From Myxococcota bacterium (lineage in GTDB: Bacteria; Myxococcota_C; UBA6777), in NCBI GenBank assembly GCA_023150835.1, contig JAKLKB010000045.1:1-50545 (forward strand): a DNA stretch of 50,545 bases, read 5' to 3'. Below, in pieces: positions 32,531-41,813 of this stretch (within the stretch, counting starts at the first letter, position 1; each line of letters opens with the position of its first letter). The position numbers and the translations under genes are program-made. The notes under the pieces were generated by a model. The model had not been told where the DNA came from, ran no database searches, and was given only the letters and a program-made list of their open reading frames with translations.

Positions 32531-34045
32531 CTACATTCCTCCCTCAAAAAGCAATGATGATTTCTCTTTTTGATGGACGCCTTGCGCCATGCTTGGCCGC
32601 TCCAAAAAAGATCGAGACGCGCTGCCTTGTGCACGACTTCGTGCTGGATTCGTAAAGTACAAGATCAAGCCTGTGACAACCAACACGCCCCCCACCGCAT
32701 ACAGAGCGTAAGCCGCGTTGCTCGCTGTATTGATTGTGCTAAATTGGTTTCCAAAAACCCCTGTAGCTGCCATGATATGAACTGTTGCTCCAACCACAAC
32801 GATCCCCCCCCCCAAGCCCATCGCTGCGTGAGGCCATTTCCCAAAATCAACCGAACCCTCAAAATCAAAATCGATCCCTTGGGAGTCGTCTTCCGAGAGC
32901 GCAACGTATTTTTCTTTTTTAACATTACCACCAATTCCTACGATACGATACCGTCCCGCAGGAAGACGCACTTCTTGCCGCCGAACTCCCTTGTAGCTTG
33001 CAAAGCTTTCGTATCGACCATTCTTTTTTTCGCGGTACACCTCGATCATCGCATCGTCTTTGTTTGAGGTCAGATTGATCGACGCCTGCCGAAGTGCCGC
33101 ACCTCCGGGAAAAGAAAGCGGGACGTTTCCAACAATCGTCCCGTGAGTCACCACAGTTTGCTCATGCCCTTTGTGACGCCGAGCAAGCTCCGAAACACGC
33201 GTGCCGAGATAAGCTTGTAACTCTTGCACCGTCACAACACCGTCTTTCGGCATTTTATCCGCTTTTCCTTTCAATGCTTCGATCAGTGCGTACGTAAACG
33301 CGCCATGCCCCAGCTTGGGTATCTCTACGCTGTACTGCTCTTGTGTCGAAGAAGCGATGGTCACGCGTCCTCTTCCCGTCAAATTCAGGCTTTTTAGGTC
33401 AATGCCTTTGCTTCCCCCTCGATATCCGTCTCTATTTTTTTCTTCTTTTTCATCTCTCATTTTTTTCAATATTTTATCATTCAAAGTATTTCTAAAATCT
33501 TTTTTTTCTGTAAATTTTGCAGAGTCCGCCCCGCTGTTGCAAGCGTCGATCAACAAAGTCACCGTGATCGAAGAGTCTATTCTCGGAGGGCTAACCCAAA
33601 GCCGAAGTTCTTCAAGATCGATCCCCTGCTCTAATTTTAGCTCTCCATCGTTTCGACCGAACGTTGACTCGTACGTCACCCAATAAGAGACGCGCTTTGC
33701 CGCCCAGCCATGCCCAGAAAAGTAGATCACCACGCTATCACCAGCTTTTGCAACAGAAGGCAGCCATGTAAATACCGCCGCTTTGATTTTGGCTTCTGTA
33801 GCCTCGCTGTTGATTAACATCCTGATGTTTTCTTTTTTGACTTTGCCTTCGTTTGTGAGAGCAGAGTGCAACGCTTTGGTATCCGCTACTGCGTAGCGCA
33901 GATCAGGGATATACTCGTTGTTTTTGTAATCATCGATCCCGATCAATACAGCGTACACGCTGGCTGTTGTTTGAGCATACGCAGCAGTTGCTTGAGAAAA
34001 CAAGCAAAGCATCAGAAAGCACAATGTATGGCAGATCTTATTCAT
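32531..34045 (-). CDS. Exported caspase-family protease with two C-terminal membrane helices
   Basis: 504 residues; ATG at 34045 with GAAAGG upstream. Signal peptide KICHTLCFLMLCLFSQ with cleavage near AYAQ. Caspase fold from YAVLIGIDDY; dyad His112 (IYFSGHGWAA) and Cys169 (LLIDACNSGAD). It lacks the NGDEPDG loop of caspases 1 and 2 and has a charged insertion after the Cys (about 178-215), so it belongs to another subtype, with the KDGVVTVQELQAYL segment common after caspase cores. A small beta domain with LPAGRYRIVGIGG (about 320-400) leads to two hydrophobic helices (MGLGGGIVVVGATVHIMAA and AYALYAVGGVLVVTGLILY), so the protease is held at the membrane. First gene of the minus-strand arm. 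Confidence 0.92.
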   Translation of the reverse strand: MNKICHTLCFLMLCLFSQATAAYAQTTASVYAVLIGIDDYKNNEYIPDLRYAVADTKALHSALTNEGKVKKENIRMLINSEATEAKIKAAVFTWLPSVAKAGDSVVIYFSGHGWAAKRVSYWVTYESTFGRNDGELKLEQGIDLEELRLWVSPPRIDSSITVTLLIDACNSGADSAKFTEKKDFRNTLNDKILKKMRDEKEEKNRDGYRGGSKGIDLKSLNLTGRGRVTIASSTQEQYSVEIPKLGHGAFTYALIEALKGKADKMPKDGVVTVQELQAYLGTRVSELARRHKGHEQTVVTHGTIVGNVPLSFPGGAALRQASINLTSNKDDAMIEVYREKKNGRYESFASYKGVRRQEVRLPAGRYRIVGIGGNVKKEKYVALSEDDSQGIDFDFEGSVDFGKWPHAAMGLGGGIVVVGATVHIMAATGVFGNQFSTINTASNAAYALYAVGGVLVVTGLILYFTNPARSRAQGSASRSFLERPSMAQGVHQKEKSSLLFEGGM

Positions 34046-34193
34046 TTTTTTACCTTTCCAAGAAGCTTATTTGTTGTGTATCTACGCATCAGTCTTTGTC
34101 GGCACAGGCCGATCAAAGCAGTGAAGCACAAGACATCGAAACATCCGAGCGATTCGAGGCTGGATTCGCCGCCTTTTCAATCGACCTCCACCG

Positions 34194-37100
34194 TTATTGG
34201 CAAATTCCGTTGACACAGCTTTGTCCGCTACCGCAAGAACGCCCACAAGATCCGCAATTCAGGTTGTTGGTTTGGATATCGACACAGGTTGCCAGTCCGG
34301 GGCAAGGCGTCGAATTTGTCGTCGAACACGGGTTGGGCAAGAACCACAAAAAAGTAGCGCCTCGTTGTCCGCCTGTTTCGTAAATTCGCCCGGGAATATT
34401 TGAAAACACACCATTCGCATAAAAGCTGCCTAGCGCGTACATATTGCCTTGGCTGTCACTATCCACTCTGTAAATCTCGTCGCGCACTCCTTGGGCGTTG
34501 AGAGTCAAAGCGCCACCTCGAACTGTTTCTGCTCGCACAATTTTTCCAGCAGGATCAAGTTGAAGGAAGAAAGGATCTGCACCGTTGGCGTCAGGAACAG
34601 ATACCCCCAGATTGATTTTTCCGACATAGGCTCCCCCAGCATAAAGGCCATTTTGAGGAGCAGGAAAAAGAGAGTACGCGATCTCATCGCCTTCTTGGGC
34701 TGGAGGGGTATAACACCACTGACGAGTGAGGTTCGATAGCGAAAATTGACACACAAACAAGTCCGTTTGGGCCGTATGAGAAGGAAGGCTCGTTAGCTGA
34801 CCCGTAAAATTTCCACTCACAAATAGAGCAGCTCCCTGCAAAAGAGTTCCGTAGGTGTTAATGACCGTGCTCGCATTCGTACTGAACTGTGGAGAGATAT
34901 CATGAAGCGATTGCATCACAAGATTCTTGTCAAATTTAGCGACAAACACACCACGCTGAAGGGAAGACGTGATTTTTTTACTTCCATCAGAATCAGACAT
35001 ACTGTCTCCTTGATGGAACAGACCGATAGCAAATAAATTATCGCTTTGATCGATCTTGAGATGCTGGATGCCGCCCCCTGTTTCTTTGGGCTGCCATACC
35101 TTCACGACACTTCCTTGGTTGTTGATCTTCGCAAGATACGTTCTTCCCCCCAGGGCCAAGAGCGAAGAACCTGTTGCCCCTGTAAACGTGGCGTCGCCAT
35201 TCGATCGCGCCCCCCAAACGAAGATCTCGTGCTGGCTATTTACGACAAATCCTCTGGCATATATCGCTTCGGCAGCATCGGGATTTTTTGCATGAAGCCA
35301 AACGTTGGTGGTGTTGCCTGTTGCCATATCGAGGGACGCGATAACGAGACCACGGTTGCCAGCGGAGTAGGTCTTGCTCTGGAGCACAAAGTCGCCACGG
35401 TATAAGAAAAAAATGTAGAGTGACTGTTTATTGGGACCCCATCCAAGCGTACACTCAAAGAGAGAGGTCGTCGCAGCCCATTGTTTTACCCACAGCATCT
35501 TTCTATTTTTGTCTAATTTCACGACAAGACAAGCTGTACCGGTTGGATCGTTTGCGTTTCCAAATGAGAAGGTCTGATTTTCGACTTGAACAGAGCCATG
35601 AAAGCGCGTGGATATATAGAAGTGATCGGATGAATCGATGAGCATGGTGGGAACGATGGCGCTACCCGCTTGGGTGGGTGGTTCTTTGATGGTGTACACC
35701 CACGGACATCCTTCATCGATTTGTCCGTTGCAATTGTTATCCAGATTGTCCTGACAGATTTCTTTTGTTTCTTTGCATTTGCAAGATCCGTTATCGCATT
35801 TTTCGAGCGTCAAATCGCATTTGTTGCCGCAAGCTCCGCAATGTTGGATATCCGTCTGAATTTCTTTGCAACTGCTTCCACAAGCGAGCTGCGTGCTTGG
35901 GCAGCTTATTTTGCAGACACCCTCGCTGCACAGGGGTTGTCCCGCTGGGCAAACATTCCCACAGCTACCGCAATGTTTGTCGTTGGATCGAGTGTCCACG
36001 CAACTTCCCGAACATTCAGTTTGCCCTGCGAGCGGGCATTGACAAAGCCCCCCGCGACAAGTCTGATCTTGGCGGCAAGAAACACCGCAGCCACCACAAT
36101 GAGTTAGGCTTTCTTGAGCATTGACACAAGTCCCGCTACAGGCCAGATAACCCGACGGACACAAACAGACGCCTTCTTGGCATTTGCTCCCGAACGGGCA
36201 TTTTTGACTGCATTGACCGCAATGATCGGGATCTTTGCTTACATTTTTGCACGAGCCACCACACTCGACCTCCCCCAAACCACATTGACAAAGCCCCGCA
36301 CGACAGACCTGTTCTTGGCGACAAGCAACACCACACGCTCCGCAATTGGTGACGCTGTCCTGGATGCTTGCACAAACACCACTACAGGAAAGAAACCCAT
36401 TGTCGCACTGACATTCACTGTTTTTGCAATTGCTATTTGCTCCGCATTGCTTACCACATTGGCCGCAGTTGGCTGGGTCGGCTACCGTATTTTTACAAGA
36501 TCCATCGCAATCTTTTTGTCCGGGAGGGCATTGACATTCACCGTTGTTGCAGCTTTGGTCGGAGCGGCAAACCTTACCGCAAGCTCCGCAGTGTTCACGT
36601 CTGTTTTGTGTGTCGACGCACGAACCACCACAATTTTCTTCGCCCACTTTACAAGCACATTGGCCCTCCAAGCATTGGAGTCCTTTTGTTTGGTCGCAGG
36701 CGTTGTTGCAATCTCCGCAGTGCTGGGGATTGTCTCGGATATTGACGCAAGTGTCGCCGCAGTACTTTTGTCCCGGATCGCAACTGCAAGCTCCTTCGAT
36801 GCACTTTTGCCCTGTAAGGCAGACTTTGCCACATTCACCGCAGTGGTTTGCATCTTTTCGCAAGTTTGTACACGAACTGCCGCATTGGGTGGGAGTCTCT
36901 GGCTTTTTGTCGCACTCAAGGTTCGGGAGCCAGTTGCCGCCCGTACAAACCTCACCCCCCCGCGCCAAGGGGCGATCACCGCCCTGTTCGTTGTCGATCA
37001 GACCATCGCAGTCGTCATCTTGCCCGTTGCAAACCTCGGCTTTTCCATTTTCGCAGGGATAACAAACAAGAGCGGAACCCGTCGAGACGTTGACGCAGAA

Positions 37101-37394
37101 GCCGTTTTTTACGTTTTGAATGAAGCAGTTCGCGTTTTTCTCATCGCAGGTCGGCAGGCAGGCTTTTTTTGAACCTTCATCCGAAACCCCAAAGAGGCGG
37201 CGATCCGTACGAGGGATCGTAATACACGATTGATTGTCGCCACACTTTCCGTCTGTGTCGCACAACACAGGCTTCCATTCGGGTTGCGTGCAACCTTGCT
37301 GCAAGCCGAGAAAGAGCAGCGATAGCAACAAAAACGCATCTTGAAGTCGCGACGAGCGCTTGGGGGGGGATATCTGTTTGAAACGTTGAAGCAT
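34194..37394 (-). CDS. Large Cys-rich lipoprotein: MopE motifs, nine CGxCGxxC repeats, beta-propeller-like C-terminus
   Basis: 1066 residues; ATG at 37394. Lipobox FLGLQQGC (Cys35). A MopE-type metal-binding motif, VCNGQDDDCDGLIDNE, is near 125-140, followed by nine repeats of about 42 residues with the pattern HCGxCGxxC...C..G.C.C (for example QHCGDCNNACDQTKGLQC). A second MopE motif (DNLDNNCNGQIDEGC) closes this half. The C-terminal ~480 residues lack Cys and resemble SBBP-type beta-propellers (AWLYVVKLDKN-like blades such as LVVKLDKNRKMLWVKQW and VFVAKFDKNLVMQSLHDI). A tenth Cys repeat ends the protein. Such repeats are frequent in Myxococcota surface proteins. The many cysteines require oxidative folding, consistent with the nearby DsbD gene. 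Role unknown; calcium or copper binding and adhesion are plausible. Confidence 0.85.
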   Translation of the reverse strand: MLQRFKQISPPKRSSRLQDAFLLLSLLFLGLQQGCTQPEWKPVLCDTDGKCGDNQSCITIPRTDRRLFGVSDEGSKKACLPTCDEKNANCFIQNVKNGFCVNVSTGSALVCYPCENGKAEVCNGQDDDCDGLIDNEQGGDRPLARGGEVCTGGNWLPNLECDKKPETPTQCGSSCTNLRKDANHCGECGKVCLTGQKCIEGACSCDPGQKYCGDTCVNIRDNPQHCGDCNNACDQTKGLQCLEGQCACKVGEENCGGSCVDTQNRREHCGACGKVCRSDQSCNNGECQCPPGQKDCDGSCKNTVADPANCGQCGKQCGANSNCKNSECQCDNGFLSCSGVCASIQDSVTNCGACGVACRQEQVCRAGLCQCGLGEVECGGSCKNVSKDPDHCGQCSQKCPFGSKCQEGVCLCPSGYLACSGTCVNAQESLTHCGGCGVSCRQDQTCRGGLCQCPLAGQTECSGSCVDTRSNDKHCGSCGNVCPAGQPLCSEGVCKISCPSTQLACGSSCKEIQTDIQHCGACGNKCDLTLEKCDNGSCKCKETKEICQDNLDNNCNGQIDEGCPWVYTIKEPPTQAGSAIVPTMLIDSSDHFYISTRFHGSVQVENQTFSFGNANDPTGTACLVVKLDKNRKMLWVKQWAATTSLFECTLGWGPNKQSLYIFFLYRGDFVLQSKTYSAGNRGLVIASLDMATGNTTNVWLHAKNPDAAEAIYARGFVVNSQHEIFVWGARSNGDATFTGATGSSLLALGGRTYLAKINNQGSVVKVWQPKETGGGIQHLKIDQSDNLFAIGLFHQGDSMSDSDGSKKITSSLQRGVFVAKFDKNLVMQSLHDISPQFSTNASTVINTYGTLLQGAALFVSGNFTGQLTSLPSHTAQTDLFVCQFSLSNLTRQWCYTPPAQEGDEIAYSLFPAPQNGLYAGGAYVGKINLGVSVPDANGADPFFLQLDPAGKIVRAETVRGGALTLNAQGVRDEIYRVDSDSQGNMYALGSFYANGVFSNIPGRIYETGGQRGATFLWFLPNPCSTTNSTPCPGLATCVDIQTNNLNCGSCGRSCGSGQSCVNGICQ

Positions 37395-37527
37395 TTGAAA
37401 CCTCGGCCTATTTGGGGGGGTTACGTTTCCGTAGCAACGAAGAAACGCACCCTCCTTAATACCTTAGCGGCTTCTTGTTGAAGGCGTTTTTCAGAAAGTG
37501 AAAAACTGAGAGAGAACGTCGGCATCG

Positions 37528-39333
37528 TCATCGACAAGTCAGGCGATAGTCGCTTTTGCGAAATTTTTTCAAGAAACCGTCCTCTTCGTAAGACGGTAGC
37601 AGTTCTGCGATCTGGGCAGGGGCCATACCTCGATTGAGGTTATAGCAAATCAAGTGAACGAGAGCACGCGGATAAAGCGTTTGTTGAACACTTGGTGCTG
37701 GAGACTTTTGCGCAGAAGATACAATGTACTTTTTCCACAAAGTAAAAGATATTTTTTTACGATTTTGATGAGATGAAACCTTGTGTAAAGTGTGTTGAAT
37801 CAAAGAGATGAAATGCTGAAGATCCCGCGTAGGTCGCCAAGCACCATTTGCGAGGCGGGTGAGGACGCTTAGGGAGACGATCTCGGGCAAGAGTTCGGGT
37901 TCGAGCAGAGAAGGAACGAGGTGGTGCGTGGGAGGGAGTTGCGTCGTAGGAGAGTGGGAGCGAGGCTGGGCAAGAGGAAGGCGCGCATCGCTCGCAACAG
38001 TGGACGGCCCCGCCCCAGCGCGAGCGGTGGGTTGTGCTGGCGGGTACTTGTCTGGATCGGCAGTACGTTGAAGGGTGGGTTGTTTGGTTGCGTGTGGAGA
38101 AAAATGCGTTGGGCTGTGCTGAGGATCGGGCTGCAAGAAAAAAAAGCCCGCAGAGAGTCCAACAAGAGCAAACAAAAATCCGACAAAAAGAAAAGGCGGT
38201 CGTTTCTTTTGATCGAGAGCAGGCGATGAAAGCGCCTGAGGATAAGGTTCGGTGGTTCGATGCGCGATACTCTCTGAATTGTTTGAGCGGTTTTCCTGTG
38301 GTGTGCGGATTTGGGGTGCGATCGATTGCGTTACAGAAAAAGCAGAGACGGGTGCTTCGACTTCCGCAGAAGGCCGAAGAGAAGCAGGCGGCGGTTCGGA
38401 TTCTTTTGGGGTATACTCTGAAGTTTTGAGGAAAGAAGCAGCAGAGTCTTGCGGTCGTTGTTTACCTGAATGGCTCTTGTTTTTTTCGCGATAATGTTGA
38501 AAAGCTTGTTCGAGAGAAGACAGCAATTCTTGGCAAGAAGAATAGCGATTTTCTGGACTTTTGCTTAGGCATTTCTTGAAGACAGATTGAAATTCAGGCA
38601 ATACCTCACGAGAAATAGGTGGATCTTCATAAAGAACTTTCACAATAATCTGATGAGGCTCATCGCCCGGGAAAGGCAGTTTGCCCGTGTGAAGAAAATA
38701 AAGCACAACACCGATGCTGTAGATATCGGAACGATGATCGACACTTTTGGTTTGTCTACATTGCTCGGGAGACATGTACTGTGGCGTTCCCATAATGGAA
38801 TTCGTTTTGGTAAGCCCGGCAGTGTCCGCGAGTTTGGCGATTCCAAAATCTGTCAATTTGGGACACAGCGTACCGTCCGTTTGATCTAGCAAAATATTTT
38901 GCGGTTTGATATCGCGGTGAATCACACCTTGTTTGTGAGCATAATCCAAGGCTTGAAGCAAAGGAGGCACAAAGGGAAACCACTCGTCGGGGGTTAGAAC
39001 CCTGTTTTGCTTTTCCAGCCACTCTTTCAGATCCCCACCGTTGCACCATTCGAGCGTAAACCCAAGGATATCCCGCTCATCAACGAGATCATAAACACGA
39101 ACAATATTCGGGTGTTGAAGTTTTGACTGGATGGTCGCTTCACGAGCAAATCGTTCACGAAAAGAAGAGGAATCCGACATGGAACTAAAGAGGACCTTGA
39201 GAGCTACCTCGCGCTGTTCTTGAAGATCGTAGGCTTTGTAGATCCAAGCCATCCCGCCTTTTGCGATGCGTTGGTCAACGCGATATTTTTCTTTCAGGGT
39301 CACCCCCTCAAGGGCTGATTCTTTTAACAGCAT
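37528..39333 (-). CDS. Transmembrane Hanks-type Ser/Thr protein kinase
   Basis: 601 residues from the ATG at 39333, preceded by GAGGAAAG; upstream in-frame codons add a tail without support. Kinase domain about 16-275: Gly loop IAKGGMAWIYKA, Lys46 in VALKVL, HRDIKPQNILL (Asp141), DFG (162-164), GTPQYMSPEQ and IYSIGVVLYFL; all key residues are present. A Ser/Pro-rich linker leads to one membrane helix (PPFLFVGFLFALVGLSAGFF, about 395-415). The ~180-residue exterior part is Pro/Thr-rich and then helical. It resembles the kinase at 9.4 kb (both have GGMAW instead of the usual GGMG in the loop) and they are probably paralogues. It lies between two Cys-rich lipoprotein genes. Confidence 0.93.
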   Translation of the reverse strand: MLLKESALEGVTLKEKYRVDQRIAKGGMAWIYKAYDLQEQREVALKVLFSSMSDSSSFRERFAREATIQSKLQHPNIVRVYDLVDERDILGFTLEWCNGGDLKEWLEKQNRVLTPDEWFPFVPPLLQALDYAHKQGVIHRDIKPQNILLDQTDGTLCPKLTDFGIAKLADTAGLTKTNSIMGTPQYMSPEQCRQTKSVDHRSDIYSIGVVLYFLHTGKLPFPGDEPHQIIVKVLYEDPPISREVLPEFQSVFKKCLSKSPENRYSSCQELLSSLEQAFQHYREKNKSHSGKQRPQDSAASFLKTSEYTPKESEPPPASLRPSAEVEAPVSAFSVTQSIAPQIRTPQENRSNNSESIAHRTTEPYPQALSSPALDQKKRPPFLFVGFLFALVGLSAGFFFLQPDPQHSPTHFSPHATKQPTLQRTADPDKYPPAQPTARAGAGPSTVASDARLPLAQPRSHSPTTQLPPTHHLVPSLLEPELLPEIVSLSVLTRLANGAWRPTRDLQHFISLIQHTLHKVSSHQNRKKISFTLWKKYIVSSAQKSPAPSVQQTLYPRALVHLICYNLNRGMAPAQIAELLPSYEEDGFLKKFRKSDYRLTCR

Positions 39334-39412
39334 ACTGCTTTCCTCGATTGATGGACGCGTGACGATGCGAGCGATGAACCAACGCAAAACTGTTAGGGTC
39401 CGAGGCATGGGT

Positions 39413-39601
39413 AAAGTTGTTTGAAATAATAATCGCTCACTTCTTGCTTTCTAGCCTAAATCAGCAGGTTCGAGTCCCGCACTGACAAAGTTGTTTGAAA
39501 TAATAATCGCTTACTTCTTGCTCTCTAGCCCAAATCAGCATCCTCGAGGTGAACATTGACAAAGTTGTTTGAAAAAATAATCGCTTACTTCTTGCTTTCT
39601 C
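39413..39601 (-). repeat. 74-bp tandem repeat, 2.5 copies, copying the 3' end of a Cys-rich gene
   Basis: Units begin AAAGTTGTTTGAAA at 39413, 39487 and 39561 (exact 74-bp period); the last is partial (about 41 bp). The third overlaps the end of the gene at 39535-41004, and the stop lies in the second. On the minus strand each copy still encodes KQEVSDYxFKQL followed by a different tail: CQCSPRGC in the gene, CQCGTRTC and YPCLG in the copies. 74 is not a multiple of three and the copies lie behind stops. Confidence 0.92.
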
Positions 39602-41004
39602 GGGCCACAATTATTATGGGAATAAAGCTTACAAAATCCATCAAGAGCTTGAAATGCGTTTTCAATCCAACCTCTTGCTTTTTCAAAATTCTTTTGAGCG
39701 TCGGCTCCTCCACAATTGCCTTTGATTTTTCCTTGTGTGCCCTCTTCGCATCCCAACTCGGTGCAGACCGCCTTAATCGCAGGTAAACCGACGATCGGAT
39801 CGGAACATTTATAAAATTGCGGTTGGGCAACACAGACTTCGGACCAAAACTGATACCCGTTTTGAAGTGCGTTGATCGCGTAAGTACAACAACCTTCCAA
39901 CGTGCCGCAGTTGACGAGGCCGTTTTTGCACCAAGGTTCGGTGCATTTGTTTGCTAAGCACACTTGGAAGTTGAGACATTCGCTATCTTTTGAGCAGCTA
40001 GGGTTCGCTGTGCATTGGCCGCCTTCGCATTTGTTCGTGGTTGGACAAGCGTTGTTGCATTTGCCGCAATGATTGGCGTCGGTGTTGGTATTGACACAAT
40101 TTCCTCCGCACAACAGGATTCCCGGGTCAGAGGAGCATTTGGACTTACAAGTGTTTACATCGCAGATGTCGCCGTTTTGACAAGCACCACAAGAACCACC
40201 ACACCCGTCATCCCCACAAGATTTTCCCGCACAATTGCGAATACAAACACATTTCCCATTTTGGCACGCATTATTGGTGGGGCAGCGATTTGAACAACTT
40301 CCGCAATGTTCGGTGTTGGTGCTTGTATTGACACAAGCCCCACTACAGATCTTCTGTTCTGCTGAGCATTGCGATTTGCAAGAACCGCTGTCGCAAACTT
40401 GTCCTTCTGAACACGCACCACAAGAGCCACCACAGCCATCGCTTCCACAGGATTTGCCTTGACAATAGGGCTTACAAACACACCGAGCGCTCTCGCAAAG
40501 GTGGTTCGTTGGGCAGAGGTTGCCGCATTGGCCACAGTGATTGGCGTTTGTGTTCAAGTCGACACAACCTCCCGAACATGCGGACGTTCCGGCATCGCAG
40601 TTGTCCACACAAACACCGCTCTTGCACACTTTTCCTCCCGGGCAAAGAGGCGTTGAAGACCTCGCATTATCGATGTCTCCATCGCAATCATCATCTTTGC
40701 CATTGCATTCTTCTACTTTGTAATCCGGGCATGAGACACAGATAGGATTCAGGGTGTTTTTGCGATTGATGCAACGTTCGGTACCATAACAATCGGAGTC
40801 TCCGTTTGAGCAAATTTTTCTGCAATATTTATATTTATCGGCTCCATCACACGCCTGACCGGGTGGGCAAAGCGGTGATTCTGCGTCGCAACGGACCTCC
40901 TGAATACAAGAGATATGAGAAAAGGAAAAAGGCAAACAGAGAAGAAGAAAGTACCGAAGCATGTGGTGGATTGTTTTTTTTCTCAGAGACACGGTAGAAA
41001 GCAT
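39535..41004 (-). CDS. Cys-rich lipoprotein with MopE motif and CG-repeat domains
   Basis: 489 residues; ATG at 41004 after GAGGAG. Signal with lipobox SHISC (Cys33); Met15 is an alternative start. Order: a Cys-rich head (CPPGQACDG), MopE motif ECNGKDDDCDGDIDN near 100, then alternating HCGxCxNxCPTN repeats (three) and two GKSCGxDGCGGSCGAC segments. The last ~150 residues are a different domain with fewer Cys (for example NALQNGYQFWSEVCVAQPQF) that I do not recognise. It belongs to the same extended family as the gene at 34.2 kb. Its C-terminal codons are part of the 74-bp tandem repeat. Confidence 0.85.
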   Translation of the reverse strand: MLSTVSLRKKTIHHMLRYFLLLCLPFSFSHISCIQEVRCDAESPLCPPGQACDGADKYKYCRKICSNGDSDCYGTERCINRKNTLNPICVSCPDYKVEECNGKDDDCDGDIDNARSSTPLCPGGKVCKSGVCVDNCDAGTSACSGGCVDLNTNANHCGQCGNLCPTNHLCESARCVCKPYCQGKSCGSDGCGGSCGACSEGQVCDSGSCKSQCSAEQKICSGACVNTSTNTEHCGSCSNRCPTNNACQNGKCVCIRNCAGKSCGDDGCGGSCGACQNGDICDVNTCKSKCSSDPGILLCGGNCVNTNTDANHCGKCNNACPTTNKCEGGQCTANPSCSKDSECLNFQVCLANKCTEPWCKNGLVNCGTLEGCCTYAINALQNGYQFWSEVCVAQPQFYKCSDPIVGLPAIKAVCTELGCEEGTQGKIKGNCGGADAQKNFEKARGWIENAFQALDGFCKLYSHNNCGPRKQEVSDYFFKQLCQCSPRGC

Positions 41005-41099
41005 AGGATACTCCTCGTTCGTGGTTCAATCGTCTTCATCGATATTTTCTTATGAAAAGAGGCATCGGATGATTTTTATTTTTCGACAAAGCAGCGTGG

Positions 41100-41813
41100 T
41101 TATTTGACACAGGCTCCGTCTTTCAAGACGCATGCGCCTGTGGCTTTGCATAACGTGCTGTTTTTGCAGTGAGTGCTGGTCTCGGCAAGGCATTGATGAT
41201 TGATGAGGCCACATCGTCCGTTGGTTGCGCAGTTTGTGCTGCTTGAACATTCTACGCACTGGCCATTTTTTTCTGCACAAAAGCCTTTGTCTTTGCAGAG
41301 GTCACTCAGGAGGCAGTCCGCATCGCTTGTGACGGCGCAAGCAGATTCTTTTGGGGTGCATTTTCCAAGCGTTTTGCAATCGCTGCTTCTCTCACAAACT
41401 TGTTTTGTAAGCGAGCATGTTTTATCGCAATTTTTTCGGCAAAACATTTGATTTTTTCCTGAGACAAGAGGCCAAGTGTCGTTGTAGCCTGTTTTCCATC
41501 GAAACAAGTCAAAGTGGGATTTATCATAGAGCAGACAACGCTTTCCTCGGCTTGTGATGGCGCAAACTTCGCCAAGAGGGCATTGCCCGTCATCGCAAGC
41601 AAGGAGGGTTTCTTTGTAAGGGGTCGTCATCAAGACAGGCAAGCATTGCTCGTCAGCCGAGCAAGAATCGGAGGCTTGGCAAGGTTTTACGCAACGATCA
41701 CGATCACAAACTTGCTCTTTTGGACACAAGCCTTCTGGACATTCCGCTTTATTGGAAGGCACAGAACAATGGAACAGACCAAAAACAAAAAAGCCAAAGA
41801 AAAGACGTTGCAT
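41100..41813 (-). CDS. Small Cys-rich lipoprotein
   Basis: 237 residues from the ATG at 41813, with CGGAG upstream; the frame continues 88 codons further but only through repeat-like DNA. Lipobox FGLFHC (Cys16). The rest has many Cys in a looser pattern (CPEGLCPKEQVCDRDRC, CSLTKQVCERSSDCKTLG, CSSSTNCATNGRC), resembling Dickkopf-like or 'C..D..C' short repeats of Myxococcota lipoproteins. No MopE motif. It is the middle gene of a series of minus-strand Cys-rich protein genes and ends 95 bp before the next one. Function unknown; probably a surface-attached binding protein. Confidence 0.75.
   Translation of the reverse strand: MQRLFFGFFVFGLFHCSVPSNKAECPEGLCPKEQVCDRDRCVKPCQASDSCSADEQCLPVLMTTPYKETLLACDDGQCPLGEVCAITSRGKRCLLYDKSHFDLFRWKTGYNDTWPLVSGKNQMFCRKNCDKTCSLTKQVCERSSDCKTLGKCTPKESACAVTSDADCLLSDLCKDKGFCAEKNGQCVECSSSTNCATNGRCGLINHQCLAETSTHCKNSTLCKATGACVLKDGACVK

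Noticed and set aside
39460-39487. tRNA T-arm-like sequence GGTTCGAGTCCCGC
   Set aside because: It looks like a TpsiC arm, but the stem has a mismatch and no D-arm, anticodon arm or acceptor stem can be built around it. It lies inside the 74-bp tandem repeat and is not shared by the other units.
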